DNA from: Bimastos eiseni
Lineage: Eukaryota > Annelida > Clitellata > Crassiclitellata > Lumbricidae
Direction of reading: 5' to 3'
Length of the DNA stretch: 64,000 bases
Assembly (NCBI GenBank): GCA_959347315.1
Contig: OY365822.1
Location: 14,522,519-14,586,518 of the forward strand
Shown: piece by piece, positions 6,141 to 17,861 of the stretch
Position numbering within the stretch: position 1 is the stretch's first letter
Layout: the number at the start of each line of letters is the position of its first letter
Notes under the pieces: model-generated
The model's input: the letters and a program-made list of their open reading frames with translations, nothing else
Databases searched by the model: none
What the model was told of the DNA's origin: nothing
Translations under genes and position numbers: made by a program

Positions 6141-7185
6141 TTCTTCTTCTTATATGTTTGTGATTCTATGGGATTGTTCTTCCTTCGTTAAGACAGGATT
6201 TGGATATGAATTGTGTGTTACAAGGTCGATGGAAAATGCTGAATAAATTGAGCAATTTCCATCTTGAGTTAAGCGTAAAGAAAAGATGCAAATTAAGTAA
6301 CGAAACCTAATTATGCACCGAGCAGGGTTCGGTCTGCCCTTACTGGCAAACATACAGCACAATGCAATACCATTGGGCGACTAAATTCAAATTACGATTA
6401 TAGTCGTTTGCACCCACCGCATAACACATAAAAAGACATGGGTGTTAATTTTTTGAAAGCCTAACTCCGCCATCAAGCCTCAGTCAGTCTCTAAAAGCTG
6501 ATAGTTCTCGTCTTAGATGTCTTCGAAATTGTGCCTCCCATCCCATTATTACATGTGTAGTATGGGCGTTCACGGCTATAATTAGACGATTGCCACGATT
6601 GCCAGCAAACAGATGTAACAAGGCCTGTGTAAATGAAACCAGCAACCGAACAATATTGGTTGAAATGTATGTATAAGTTTTACCTGGATCCCATCTCAGT
6701 TAAGAGTTAAGATCCTATTGAAATCGAACGATGGACACACTTCCCGCTTCTTATATATGTACGTTTGAGAGAGCTACTTATCGGCAATTGGTTGAGAAAT
6801 TATCCAATAGCTGAGCAACAGTGGCTGACAGCAGCATATACTTAATGTGGTCACGTAAATAACACTGATATTTGCTTTGCAAAAACTAACGGTATACTTC
6901 AGCCTCTTCAGTAGTTTCTAATAAATTTATTTGACACTTTAATAACAAGTGCATGCTCACACCTATTCAGTTTACAATTACAGAGGCGGCCATTACAGAG
7001 TTAAATTCGTTAGAAAATAGACAATGCTGAATATAATAAATGTTAGTTGGAGGCGATACGTATCCTATTACTGAAACGAAGAAGCTCCTTAGAAATACCC
7101 AGGGCTGTAGAATTTGATTTTAAAACCTCGGTTTTCAAGTTTAAACAAGGCTGAACACTTTTCATTTAAAACTTGCAGGTTTATA
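6141..7185. other. AT-rich spacer, no supported gene
   Basis: This is about 1 kb with scattered open frames but no recognisable domain. A minus-strand frame around 6480-6690 stays open for about 70 codons. However, two SNPs that separate U5-U8 from U1-U4 change amino acids in it (Ile/Met and Gly/Asp), and its Met would be internal, so it is left uncalled. Confidence 0.4.
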
Positions 7186-7202
7186 GTTTTAGCCTTTTCA
7201 AT

Positions 7203-7208
7203 TTTATT
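7203..7208 (-). promoter_or_regulatory. AATAAA hexamer downstream of the 84-codon frame
   Basis: On the minus strand an AATAAA lies about 165 nt past the stop codon of the 84-codon frame, in a reasonable position for polyadenylation. Such hexamers are frequent in AT-rich DNA. It is present in every complete unit (U2 at 14946). Confidence 0.25.
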
Positions 7209-7370
7209 AATTGTTATTGTGCTTGAAGCTAATCAGAGTAATTCTTATTGCAATATACACGAATATAAGCTATGTCGTGGGGATAGTTGAAAAGAGCGAA
7301 TAAGATGTTCTCGGTCGCAATTTTGTGTCCGCTTTGCGTACCTAAAAACCTGAAGTCCTAGAAATAGTAG

Positions 7371-7625
7371 TCACTTGCAAACGGTCTTGAATAAACCTTG
7401 GTTTTTCCAGCTCTTGTCACACTTCATCAATTGCAGAATCTGATCTGGCTCAGGTTGAAATTTAAACTGGACTATTTGACCAACAGCGTCTTCAGCAACG
7501 TAAGGGACAGGCGTCTGCCTCGAGGTGTCGGGTTTCATTGCTTGACACTTCGTTAAGATTTGCATATTCCTCGCCGTCTGTATTGAGGCTGTCTGCCTCC
7601 AGCGAAACCCATTGAGGTCTCCCAT
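7371..7625 (-). CDS. Candidate small gene, 84 codons, U1
   Basis: An ATG-initiated frame of 84 codons ends in TGA. The product starts MGDLNGFRWRQ, has balanced composition, three Cys (27, 69, 83) and no signal peptide or membrane segment. No family was recognised. The frame stays open a further 25 codons upstream (to 7700), through DEDVYLKPR, so the ATG may be internal to a longer exon. If it is the true start, a TATA-like box sits 72 nt upstream and a 5-codon upstream ORF (7634-7651) precedes it. The ATG context is mediocre (C at -3, G at +4). A 109-codon open stretch is only mildly unexpected by chance (my rough estimate is below one per unit). Confidence 0.33.
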   Translation of the reverse strand: MGDLNGFRWRQTASIQTARNMQILTKCQAMKPDTSRQTPVPYVAEDAVGQIVQFKFQPEPDQILQLMKCDKSWKNQGLFKTVCK

Positions 7626-7633
7626 TCGAGGTT

Positions 7634-7651
7634 TCAGGTAGACGTCTTCAT
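7634..7651 (-). CDS. Five-codon upstream ORF
   Basis: ATGAAGACGTCTACCTGA lies 8 nt before the ATG of the 84-codon frame. If the predicted transcript exists, ribosomes would meet this ATG first, which could lower translation of the main frame. It is meaningful only if the TATA-like box is a real promoter. Confidence 0.2.
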   Translation of the reverse strand: MKTST

Positions 7652-7687
7652 CCGTAGTCCTCCTGCGCCTCAGCTGTCGGTCGATGC

Positions 7688-7697
7688 CTTTTATATA
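7688..7697 (-). promoter_or_regulatory. TATA-like box TATATAAAAG
   Basis: It is a strong match to the metazoan TATA box on the minus strand, inside a GC-richer stretch (CGCTATATAAAAGGC). A start site 25-30 nt downstream would fall near 7667-7672, giving a 5' leader of about 45 nt before the 84-codon frame. Copies start at 15431, 23162, 30905, 38456, 46007, 53571 and 61134. The same bases also read in frame as Arg-Tyr-Ile-Lys-Gly, so it could be coding and not a promoter. Confidence 0.35.
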
Positions 7698-7727
7698 GCG
7701 TCATCGTCCAGAGTGTCGCGCGTTACA

Positions 7728-7790
7728 GTACAAAACAAAGGGAAGAAAGAAAACAGATAGACAAAAGAAAGAAAGACCACATAAAGATAA
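7728..7790. repeat. Purine-rich tract at the unit junction
   Basis: An almost pure A/G/C-poor-T stretch (AACAAAGGGAAGAAAGAAAAC and onward) lies just upstream, in minus-strand sense, of the TATA-like box. It spans the arbitrary unit boundary, and there is no sequence discontinuity there. Confidence 0.4.
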
Positions 7791-9840
7791 AGGATTAAAA
7801 CTATATACGAAATTGAATTGAACTGTTACAAATTCTGCATTTGTCCATTAGTCTATGTAACTACAAATGAATAATTATCGTGTTAAAGATGTACAGAGAC
7901 GGAGTCACGCGCATGTTTGAGGATGTTGGATAATTGATTAGAGATACGGGTATAATCTTTAAGGTCGTGACTCCGTTAGAAATGAAATGAACTGAACTGA
8001 AATAAAATAAAATAAATAAATCGATGCAGATTATACGGGGCTCACTTGGGTGCATCGTTGTTCTGTTCATGTCTTGCAATCACTTTATGAGTATTATATA
8101 TTGTCACCTAGATGGGCTTACATAGGCATTATGACAGAATATTGTGTTTTTAATAATGCAATTAATTATGTCAAAGTGCTTGTCTATTTTACTCAAAAGC
8201 ATTGTTTCCAGACCTAACAAATAACGTTTTAACATTTAGCTGTCACATTTGATAGAGATGTACGATTCTTATATATAAATATATATCTCTATATTTTTAT
8301 TTATATAATATGCAATATGCAATATACATTATTGGTAAATAAAACTGACTCAAATTGTTACTATGTCTGCCAAATGAACAATGTAAATTCATCTGCTGAT
8401 TGTTACATGTATATAGTTTAAAGTGAAAGTGTTGTGCTGTTTTGTAACAGTGCAAATGTACATTGTGTCATATGACGTCAGCAATCGATGTTGTCATGAA
8501 ATGTCAATAAACTTATGTTTAAACAAACAAAATATATATGTAGACTTAAAATGTAGCTCAATTCAGAAGGTAACTGTGATCCCCGTTCCATGATATTAGT
8601 TCGTTGGTCAGTTGCACTTTAGTGATACTGTTTGATGACAAAGACGACTATCGTTGCCCTCCTCCATTATCCAGGCTATGAACTGGCACTGTTCAACGGC
8701 AAGCATCGTCGGGATTTAAGTGTCGTTTAACCTTTCCTTCCATTTAAATGCTCCTTTATCTTTTATAACGCTAAATACGGCATTTCTCTTTCTACTCATT
8801 AATTTTAGTCATCAATGTGTACATATGAATCTTTGTAAGAGCTAACAGCAACAGCGATCGATCGTCCGGTGATCAATCGTCCTGTGATCAACCGTCCAGT
8901 GATCACACGTCCTAGAACCCTCGATATCGCCATCCTTCTAGAGCTCAGAGTTCAGGTCTGACCACGCGACAGAACAGCGGAGGCGTAAGGCAGTTGACTG
9001 AAGGACTACTTGCTTACACACAGCAACTGTCTCCGCTTTACAGGCCAGGCTTCTAACCAATCGGCCACCGTCACACACCCACGGTGTGCCAGCCAGTCTA
9101 GTTTCTTTTAGGCCTAAACGATTATGTATACCAGTGGCTGGCTGAGGGCTAAAATCCAACGAAGTATACATATTTTTAAAAGTTCTGTGTCCCTAGCGCC
9201 ATCTAGCGAATTCATCCATCAAACGAGCACACTGTAAATGAATGTGCAGTGTACACGAGCGTACAATATATGCCTGACCTCATTCACCTATGTACCCTGT
9301 TGGTGTACAATTCACTGAGCAGTCAGTAATTCAATGTTCAATGGTGATGGGATGATAAAACTGTAATCGAAGTGGCAGTATTAGAGGCAATAATACTAAA
9401 ATATTTGGCAAGAGGAAGGTTTTAAGTTAGGCAATGGCAGGCAAGCAAAAGGTTTGCTTTAAAACAGGGAAACGTAGTTAAGCAAAACTTATATCTTAAG
9501 TTAGACAATGGTAGGTAAGCAATAATCACATCTTAACTTAAACAATGGAGTTTAAACAATGGTTATAAATTCCCATTGCAGTATTTCTAGTAAATGATGA
9601 TTAAATGAAGTTGAGCATCATAAACTGATACATTTTCTGGATTATGTTATTGCATAGATTCAGTTAAGTGCAAACGGTGCTGCCATCTATCTTTGACATC
9701 GATGAACTAAAGACACCTAAACCAAAAGGTACTTTTTTTACAAGTTTTCGGCTTCTGACATCCTGAGACATTCATTCCTCATTCAATCTCGAGGGCTGCC
9801 ATGTTGAGTGCAGGACATTTGCTCCGCGGACAATTGCCCC

Positions 9841-10118
9841 ATATGTATATATGCATGTATGTCTGTATGTACGTATGTATTTATGTACGTATGTATGAAT
9901 GTATGCATGTATGTATGTATGTATGTTTGTATGTATGTTTGTATGTATGTTTGTATATATGTATGTCTGTATGTACGTATGTATTTATGTATATATGTAT
10001 GAATGTATGTATGTATGTATGTATGTATGTCGGTATGTACGTATGTATTTATGTATATATGTATGAATGTATGTATGTATTTATGCATTATTTATGTATG
10101 TATGTATGTACGCATATA
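9841..10118. repeat. ATGT microsatellite block, U2 (278 bp)
   Basis: This copy lacks one 4-bp repeat found in U1. The order of its interruptions (TTTG three times, CTGT, CGGT) matches U3-U9. Confidence 0.95.
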
Positions 10119-12000
10119 TAATTTATGGTCTAACCGAGGGGGGCAATTGTCCTAGTTGGGAATGGCAATTCTCCAGGGGCAATTGTCCGTTCCCGCCATG
10201 TTACAGTGTCTACAATTGGCTATTAACACTCTGAGGACGAATTGCATCCGTTTCCCAGTCACTGTTAGTGCACGCCTGTCGCTAAAGCACTAAAGCACTA
10301 AAGACGCCATATTATATTATGTATCAAGTGAGTAAGTAAGTAAATAAGTAGGTCAGAATGTTGTCTAATCTAAAGAAATCTAATTAGCACTGTTCAACAA
10401 TATATATGCAAAAGATGCGATGCTGTTTTTTTATTACAAATGTAATGTATTTGAATCAAACAAATAATGTTAGAACACGTTTCGGTAGATAAGAATCGTC
10501 ATGGAGTCATTTTATCAGAATGGAACATGCTGTAGGTTGGACTAGAATCTAGATAAGAATCAATTAAGTATAATAAGAACAGATTATAATATATTACAAT
10601 AGATATGATTGTACAAGAATATATGTTATATATATACAATATGAAAGTTAATTGTTTTAGACTAGACTATGTTTGGATGAGAGAAGGTTGGAATTTATTA
10701 GAACACACACACACACATATATATATATACAATTTAGTAGAGTTGATTAGATTAGTTTTTAATTTATGTAGTGCTACATAGGCTGCATAAATAATTAAGT
10801 AAATGAATCGATGAATATTTTATTGTTAGTTACGAACCAAATGCGTTTGTTATCACACGTGAGTCGTGACTGTTCCATAAAAGTTTCAATTTAAGTGAGA
10901 AAACAAACACTGGGTTATTTGTTTTGCATCTGCAGGTCCACATTCCTGCTTTTCTCGCAAGGTCAAGGGATCGTGCTAACTCAATCGCCAGGTGGCAAGC
11001 ATATCGGTCGGTCTCTTACAACCTGTCCGTTCCCGCGGAACGACCAGTGATTGAAAATACGACAGCCGTCAATCATCGGAGACGTTCTCGCTCTTGATCA
11101 ATGAGGGTCGACTGACGGATTCTAAGAATGAATGAATGAATGAATGAATGGGTGAGTGAGTGAATAAGTAAGTGAATGGTTGAATGAATGAGGGAATGAT
11201 TGAGTGAATTTCACAATCAATGAACGAATGATTAAATAAATTAGTAGCTCCCAGAGTTTGAGTGATTGTGCATGTTTTCTCAGCGGTCAAATCAAACCAA
11301 ATTACAGCAGTGAAGTCAGAGCTTTATGACTTGATGTCTACGTCAGTGAATTGCTTATTTTGCTTCTAACTCTAATTTCACAAACTACTTAAGTGAACAA
11401 GAGCTTTGGAGCTCTAAGAAAGGAGTTAAATGAATAATAACTTTCACGTTGAATCTCGGAACATGGTGTCACAAAGGGAGATGCCATGTAGCTATAGAGA
11501 TAAATACATTATCATTGTTGTGATTATAATTGTTATATTCATTACTATTATATGTTTTTTTGCTCCGATGTATAGCCTACATGATCTCTCACTGACTATG
11601 ACGTAACTACGAATAAAGAAATGCAGTCTTCTCGTCGGTTTCACACGTGGCGAAATGTTAATAATATTATTATTATTTTTAATATAATAATAATGATAAT
11701 AATATATTTTTATTATCAATAGCAATAACAATAATAATAATTATTATTATAATTGTTCATGCTTCTATTGTTGTCTGTTTTACTAACATTAGTATTATTG
11801 ATGTATTCCACAAACTACACTTCAGTGACAAGCATATGTTTGCATACTAATCCTAGCTGCATTAGCTTTCTTGACTCAAGTTGCTGAGTCAAGGTTCTAA
11901 CTGTAAGCTTACGTCTCCAAAACATGCTTTGCAAAACATTCCTTATAAGCTTATACTTAAAAGGCTAAAAAATAAATATTAATAAAAATTTGAACTCTAA

Positions 12001-12207
12001 CTATTTTGTGCGTCGTATATTAAAAAGTTCTTTCCGTTCAACTACGGTACAGACGGATCTCTAGATAGTCAGAATCGTCTTTCGAGGCAGCGGATTCGAA
12101 GACGTAAAGTTTATGAAAATATCGAACTCGAGAGTGACTACACTGAACCGAAATTAAAGAACTGGTCCTATATTACGGTCTTCGACAAATGTGCCTCAGA
12201 AATATAG
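12001..12207 (+). CDS. Possible open frame B, U2
   Basis: This is an identical copy of the 68-codon frame, with stop at 12205-12207. Confidence 0.15.
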   Translation, partial: LFCASYIKKFFPFNYGTDGSLDSQNRLSRQRIRRRKVYENIELESDYTEPKLKNWSYITVFDKCASEI

Positions 12208-12885
12208 GAACTACCTAACGTAACTACGTTAGTGAAACCCAATATCCACAGGAAGGAATAAGTCTATTGATTGATCGATTGACTGATTGTTCCATCGACT
12301 GATTAATGGATCGATCGGTCGATTTATGGATTGATCGACCGAGTGATTGATTGAGTGATTGACTGAGTGATTGATTGATTGAGTATTGACCGAGTGATTA
12401 ATTAAGTTATTGATCGACTGATTGATTGAGTTATTGACCTATGTATTAATCGATTGATTAGTTGAATGATCGATTGATTGATGCACTCGTTTAGTGAGTT
12501 GCTCGCCATGACGTTTGTATTCTACCGCTGACCAACTGACCCTCCACAATATAAAAATAATTCAGAGACGATGGGCAAAGTTCGATGCAAATCACAGAAG
12601 CACAGGAAAAGGCGATTGCATGGAAGGTGCAAATGCTAGCTTTGCATTAGCATGTCATTGCTACTCGTTCTGCTACTACATTGTACGTGTCTCCTCATGC
12701 TAAGACCGAGCAGCTGTATGCCCGCAACGCATTGCTGAGCGAGATATTTAAGCGCTTCGTTTAGCCTATTACGCGTCTCCCACATGTTAACTCTAAACTT
12801 CTTAGCAACAACAATCTTAAACCCACGCGCATGCGTTTCATTGTAAACCCCAATAGACCTACATGTAGGCCTTTATACACACATA

Positions 12886-13153
12886 CACAGTGGCGGAAAT
12901 ATAGTATATAGTTAGTGCAGCACCTTGCGAAAATCTAAAAATCTGTTCAATACACAATTATTTGTATCAATATCTGTCAAATCATTTTGTAATTAAGAAT
13001 TGGATCAATCATTTACATATTTTCAGCAGTGTCTATCAGTCGTTACATGGACGAAATAATTCGTTGTTTCTACTCATTACGTCTTAGTAATTTGCTGTAC
13101 CGCTTCTAGCTTTGATCACACGGTGATGCAGTAATTATTTCCACCACTTTATG
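12886..13153. mobile_element. Tc1/mariner-type MITE, U2
   Basis: It lies at the same site and has the same length and TA flanks. It carries the GTGCAGCACC allele. Confidence 0.68.
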
Positions 13154-13405
13154 TACAGCTACGTATTACGTATGTACGCTGTAGAGCCATGTACATATGC
13201 ATGTATAGGGATATGCATTCATATGCATTACCATTCCACCGTGTGCTATGCCAACCTTAAGACTGTCCTATTTGGCCAAGGCTGGGTCGGGAGCGCTCCC
13301 GAGTAGATGCTATTGAAAGGGCGCAATATGAATCCTCCTAAGAAATAAATTAAATAAATATGGAAGGTGCGGGTTCGACTCTCGTCCGGAGAGTCACCGT
13401 GTAGG

Positions 13406-13648
13406 GACCTTGAGAAAGTCCTTCGCACACAATTGCTCTGCAGTACAACTGCAATTGCGCCGTCGAGGCGTGTGTGCACTTCTGAACTAAGTGTAAGACA
13501 GACAATATCAAATTACAGCTGTACTGTATGCATGTGTGTATTGCATTGTATTTTCCAATTTATATAGCTCCGTTCACAACAGTGCACAATCATTCAATAG
13601 TGCAGTTGTAATGCAGAGCAATTGTGTGCGAAGGACTTTCTCAAGGTC
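13406..13648. repeat. Foldback element, U2
   Basis: The complete pair of arms is present. The spacer has AATATC where U1 and U3 have TATATC. Confidence 0.8.
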
Positions 13649-15113
13649 ATTCATTGATGGCCGCATGTCTGGACCTGCTTCCAGGGCCTAGGCCACAGGA
13701 TAGCCCGTTATGATCGGTTCTGTCCACCAAAGCTCCACAATGACATGTGTGTGGCCAGCATAAAGGGTCGCCTAGCCTAGGCCCATCGCAACCCTAATCG
13801 TATCATGACTGATTATTTTTATTATCATCATTAATATTGTTGTTATTATTATATTATTATTTATTATTATTTTATTATTAGTCTTCTTCTTCTTATATGT
13901 TTGTGATTCTATGGGATTGTTCTTCCTTCGTTAAGACAGGATTTGGATATGAATTGTGTGTTACAAGGTCGATGGAAAATGCTGAATAAATTGAGCAATT
14001 TCCATCTTGAGTTAAGCGTAAAGAAAAGATGCAAATTAAGTAACGAAACCTAATTATGCACCGAGCAGGGTTCGGTCTGCCCTTACTGGCAAACATACAG
14101 CACAATGCAATACCATTGGGCGACTAAATTCAAATTACGATTATAGTCGTTTGCACCCACCGCATAACACATAAAAAGACATGGGTGTTAATTTTTTGAA
14201 AGCCTAACTCCGCCATCAAGCCTCAGTCAGTCTCTAAAAGCTGATAGTTCTCGTCTTAGATGTCTTCGAAATTGTGCCTCCCATCCCATTATTACATGTG
14301 TAGTATGGGCGTTCACGGCTATAATTAGACGATTGCCACGATTGCCAGCAAACAGATGTAACAAGGCCTGTGTAAATGAAACCAGCAACCGAACAATATT
14401 GGTTGAAATGTATGTATAAGTTTTACCTGGATCCCATCTCAGTTAAGAGTTAAGATCCTATTGAAATCGAACGATGGACACACTTCCCGCTTCTTATATA
14501 TGTACGTTTGAGAGAGCTACTTATCGGCAATTGGTTGAGAAATTATCCAATAGCTGAGCAACAGTGGCTGACAGCAGCATATACTTAATGTGGTCACGTA
14601 AATAACACTGATATTTGCTTTGCAAAAACTAACGGTATACTTCAGCCTCTTCAGTAGTTTCTAATAAATTTATTTGACACTTTAATAACAAGTGCATGCT
14701 CACACCTATTCAGTTTACAATTACAGAGGCGGCCATTACAGAGTTAAATTCGTTAGAAAATAGACAATGCTGAATATAATAAATGTTAGTTGGAGGCGAT
14801 ACGTATCCTATTACTGAAACGAAGAAGCTCCTTAGAAATACCCAGGGCTGTAGAATTTGATTTTAAAACCTCGGTTTTCAAGTTTAAACAAGGCTGAACA
14901 CTTTTCATTTAAAACTTGCAGGTTTATAGTTTTAGCCTTTTCAATTTTATTAATTGTTATTGTGCTTGAAGCTAATCAGAGTAATTCTTATTGCAATATA
15001 CACGAATATAAGCTATGTCGTGGGGATAGTTGAAAAGAGCGAATAAGATGTTCTCGGTCGCAATTTTGTGTCCGCTTTGCGTACCTAAAAACCTGAAGTC
15101 CTAGAAATAGTAG

Positions 15114-15368
15114 TCACTTGCAAACGGTCTTGAATAAACCTTGGTTTTTCCAGCTCTTGTCACACTTCATCAATTGCAGAATCTGATCTGGCTCAGGTTG
15201 AAATTTAAACTGGACTATTTGACCAACAGCGTCTTCAGCAACGTAAGGGACAGGCGTCTGCCTCGAGGTGTCGGGTTTCATTGCTTGACACTTCGTTAAG
15301 ATTTGCATATTCCTCGCCGTCTGTATTGAGGCTGTCTGCCTCCAGCGAAACCCATTGAGGTCTCCCAT
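15114..15368 (-). CDS. Candidate 84-codon gene, U2
   Basis: The predicted protein is identical to that of U1 (Arg8, Leu66). Confidence 0.32.
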   Translation of the reverse strand: MGDLNGFRWRQTASIQTARNMQILTKCQAMKPDTSRQTPVPYVAEDAVGQIVQFKFQPEPDQILQLMKCDKSWKNQGLFKTVCK

Positions 15369-17583
15369 TCGAGGTTTCAGGTAGACGTCTTCATCCGTAG
15401 TCCTCCTGCGCCTCAGCTGTCGGTCGATGCCTTTTATATAGCGTCATCGTCCAGAGTGTCGCGCGTTACAGTACAAAACAAAGGGAAGAAAGAAAACAGA
15501 TAGACAAAAGAAAGAAAGACCACATAAAGATAAAGGATTAAAACTATATACGAAATTGAATTGAACTGTTACAAATTCTGCATTTGTCCATTAGTCTATG
15601 TAACTACAAATGAATAATTATCGTGTTAAAGATGTACAGAGACGGAGTCACGCGCATGTTTGAGGATGTTGGATAATTGATTAGAGATACGGGTATAATC
15701 TTTAAGGTCGTGACTCCGTTAGAAATGAAATGAACTGAACTGAAATAAAATAAAATAAATAAATCGATGCAGATTATACGGGGCTCACTTGGGTGCATCG
15801 TTGTTCTGTTCATGTCTTGCAATCACTTTATGAGTATTATATATTGTCACCTAGATGGGCTTACATAGGCATTATGACAGAATATTGTGTTTTTAATAAT
15901 GCAATTAATTATGTCAAAGTGCTTGTCTATTTTACTCAAAAGCATTGTTTCCAGACCTAACAAATAACGTTTTAACATTTAGCTGTCACATTTGATAGAG
16001 ATGTACGATTCTTATATATAAATATATATCTCTATATTTTTATTTATATAATATGCAATATGCAATATACATTATTGGTAAATAAAACTGACTCAAATTG
16101 TTACTATGTCTGCCAAATGAACAATGTAAATTCATCTGCTGATTGTTACATGTATATAGTTTAAAGTGAAAGTGTTGTGCTGTTTTGTAACAGTGCAAAT
16201 GTACATTGTGTCATATGACGTCAGCAATCGATGTTGTCATGAGATGTCAATAAACTTATGTTTAAACAAACAAAATATATATGTAGACTTAAAATGTAGC
16301 TCAATTCAGAAGGTAACTGTGATCCCCGTTCCATGATATTAGTTCGTTGGTCAGTTGCACTTTAGTGATACTGTTTGATGACAAAGACGACTATCGTTGC
16401 CCTCCTCCATTATCCAGGCTATGAACTGGCACTGTTCAACGGCAAGCATCGTCGGGATTTAAGTGTCGTTTAACCTTTCCTTCCATTTAAATGCTCCTTT
16501 ATCTTTTATAACGCTAAATACGGCATTTCTCTTTCTACTCATTAATTTTAGTCATCAATGTGTACATATGAATCTTTGTAAGAGCTAACAGCAACAGCGA
16601 TCGATCGTCCGGTGATCAATCGTCCTGTGATCAACCGTCCAGTGATCACACGTCCTAGAACCCTCGATATCGCCATCCTTCTAGAGCTCAGAGTTCAGGT
16701 CTGACCACGCGACAGAACAGCGGAGGCGTAAGGCAGTTGACTGAAGGACTACTTGCTTACACACAGCAACTGTCTCCGCTTTACAGGCCAGGCTTCTAAC
16801 CAATCGGCCACCGTCACACACCCACGGTGTGCCAGCCAGTCTAGTTTCTTTTAGGCCTAAACGATTATGTATACCAGTGGCTGGCTGAGGGCTAAAATCC
16901 AACGAAGTATACATATTTTTAAAAGTTCTGTGTCCCTAGCGCCATCTAGCGAATTCATCCATCAAACGAGCACACTGTAAATGAATGTGCAGTGTACACG
17001 AGCGTACAATATATGCCTGACCTCATTCACCTATGTACCCTGTTGGTGTACAATTCACTGAGCAGTCAGTAATTCAATGTTCAATGGTGATGGGATGATA
17101 AAACTGTAATCGAAGTGGCAGTATTAGAGGCAATAATACTAAAATATTTGGCAAGAGGAAGGTTTTAAGTTAGGCAATGGCAGGCAAGCAAAAGGTTTGC
17201 TTTAAAACAGGGAAACGTAGTTAAGCAAAACTTATATCTTAAGTTAGACAATGGTAGGTAAGCAATAATCACATCTTAACTTAAACAATGGAGTTTAAAC
17301 AATGGTTATAAATTCCCATTGCAGTATTTCTAGTAAATGATGATTAAATGAAGTTGAGCATCATAAACTGATACATTTTCTGGATTATGTTATTGCATAG
17401 ATTCAGTTAAGTGCAAACGGTGCTGCCATCTATCTTTGACATCGATGAACTAAAGACACCTAAACCAAAAGGTACTTTTTTTACAAGTTTTCGGCTTCTG
17501 ACATCCTGAGACATTCATTCCTCATTCAATCTCGAGGGCTGCCATGTTGAGTGCAGGACATTTGCTCCGCGGACAATTGCCCC

Positions 17584-17861
17584 ATATGTATATATGCATG
17601 TATGTCTGTATGTACGTATGTATTTATGTACGTATGTATGAATGTATGCATGTATGTATGTATGTATGTTTGTATGTATGTTTGTATGTATGTTTGTATA
17701 TATGTATGTCTGTATGTACGTATGTATTTATGTATATATGTATGAATGTATGTATGTATGTATGTATGTATGTCGGTATGTACGTATGTATTTATGTATA
17801 TATGTATGAATGTATGTATGTATTTATGCATTATTTATGTATGTATGTATGTACGCATATA
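17584..17861. repeat. ATGT microsatellite block, U3
   Basis: It has the same length and interruption pattern as U2. Confidence 0.95.

Larger units (their letters stand above)
1..7746. repeat. Macrosatellite unit U1 (long form, 7746 bp)
   Basis: This is the first full unit of the array, with its phase set arbitrarily at base 1, and the starting sequence recurs at 7747. It differs from U2 by four extra bases in the ATGT block (about 2165-2215) and one base fewer in a T-run near 3813. It has the complete foldback at 5663-5905. Between about 1316 and 1664 it carries four SNP states otherwise found only in U6-U9 (two of them also absent from U7), while flanking SNPs match U2-U5. It has (AC)7(AT)6 at 2961. 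Confidence 0.97.
7747..15489. repeat. Macrosatellite unit U2 (long form, 7743 bp)
   Basis: This is a complete unit nearly identical to U4 and of the same length. The two share the variant block ACACTTCAGTGAC (11817-11829), AATATC at 13504, and a C in AGCTCCACAATG near 13733. A private change is ATGAAATGTC near 8497, where the other units have ATGAGATGTC. It has (AC)7(AT)6. Confidence 0.97.

Noticed and set aside
6150..6362. 70-codon minus-strand frame and a nearby GGGTTCGGTC B-box-like match at 6327
   Set aside because: The B-box-like bases do not form a proper T-arm stem and no A box is near. The frame has no recognisable feature.
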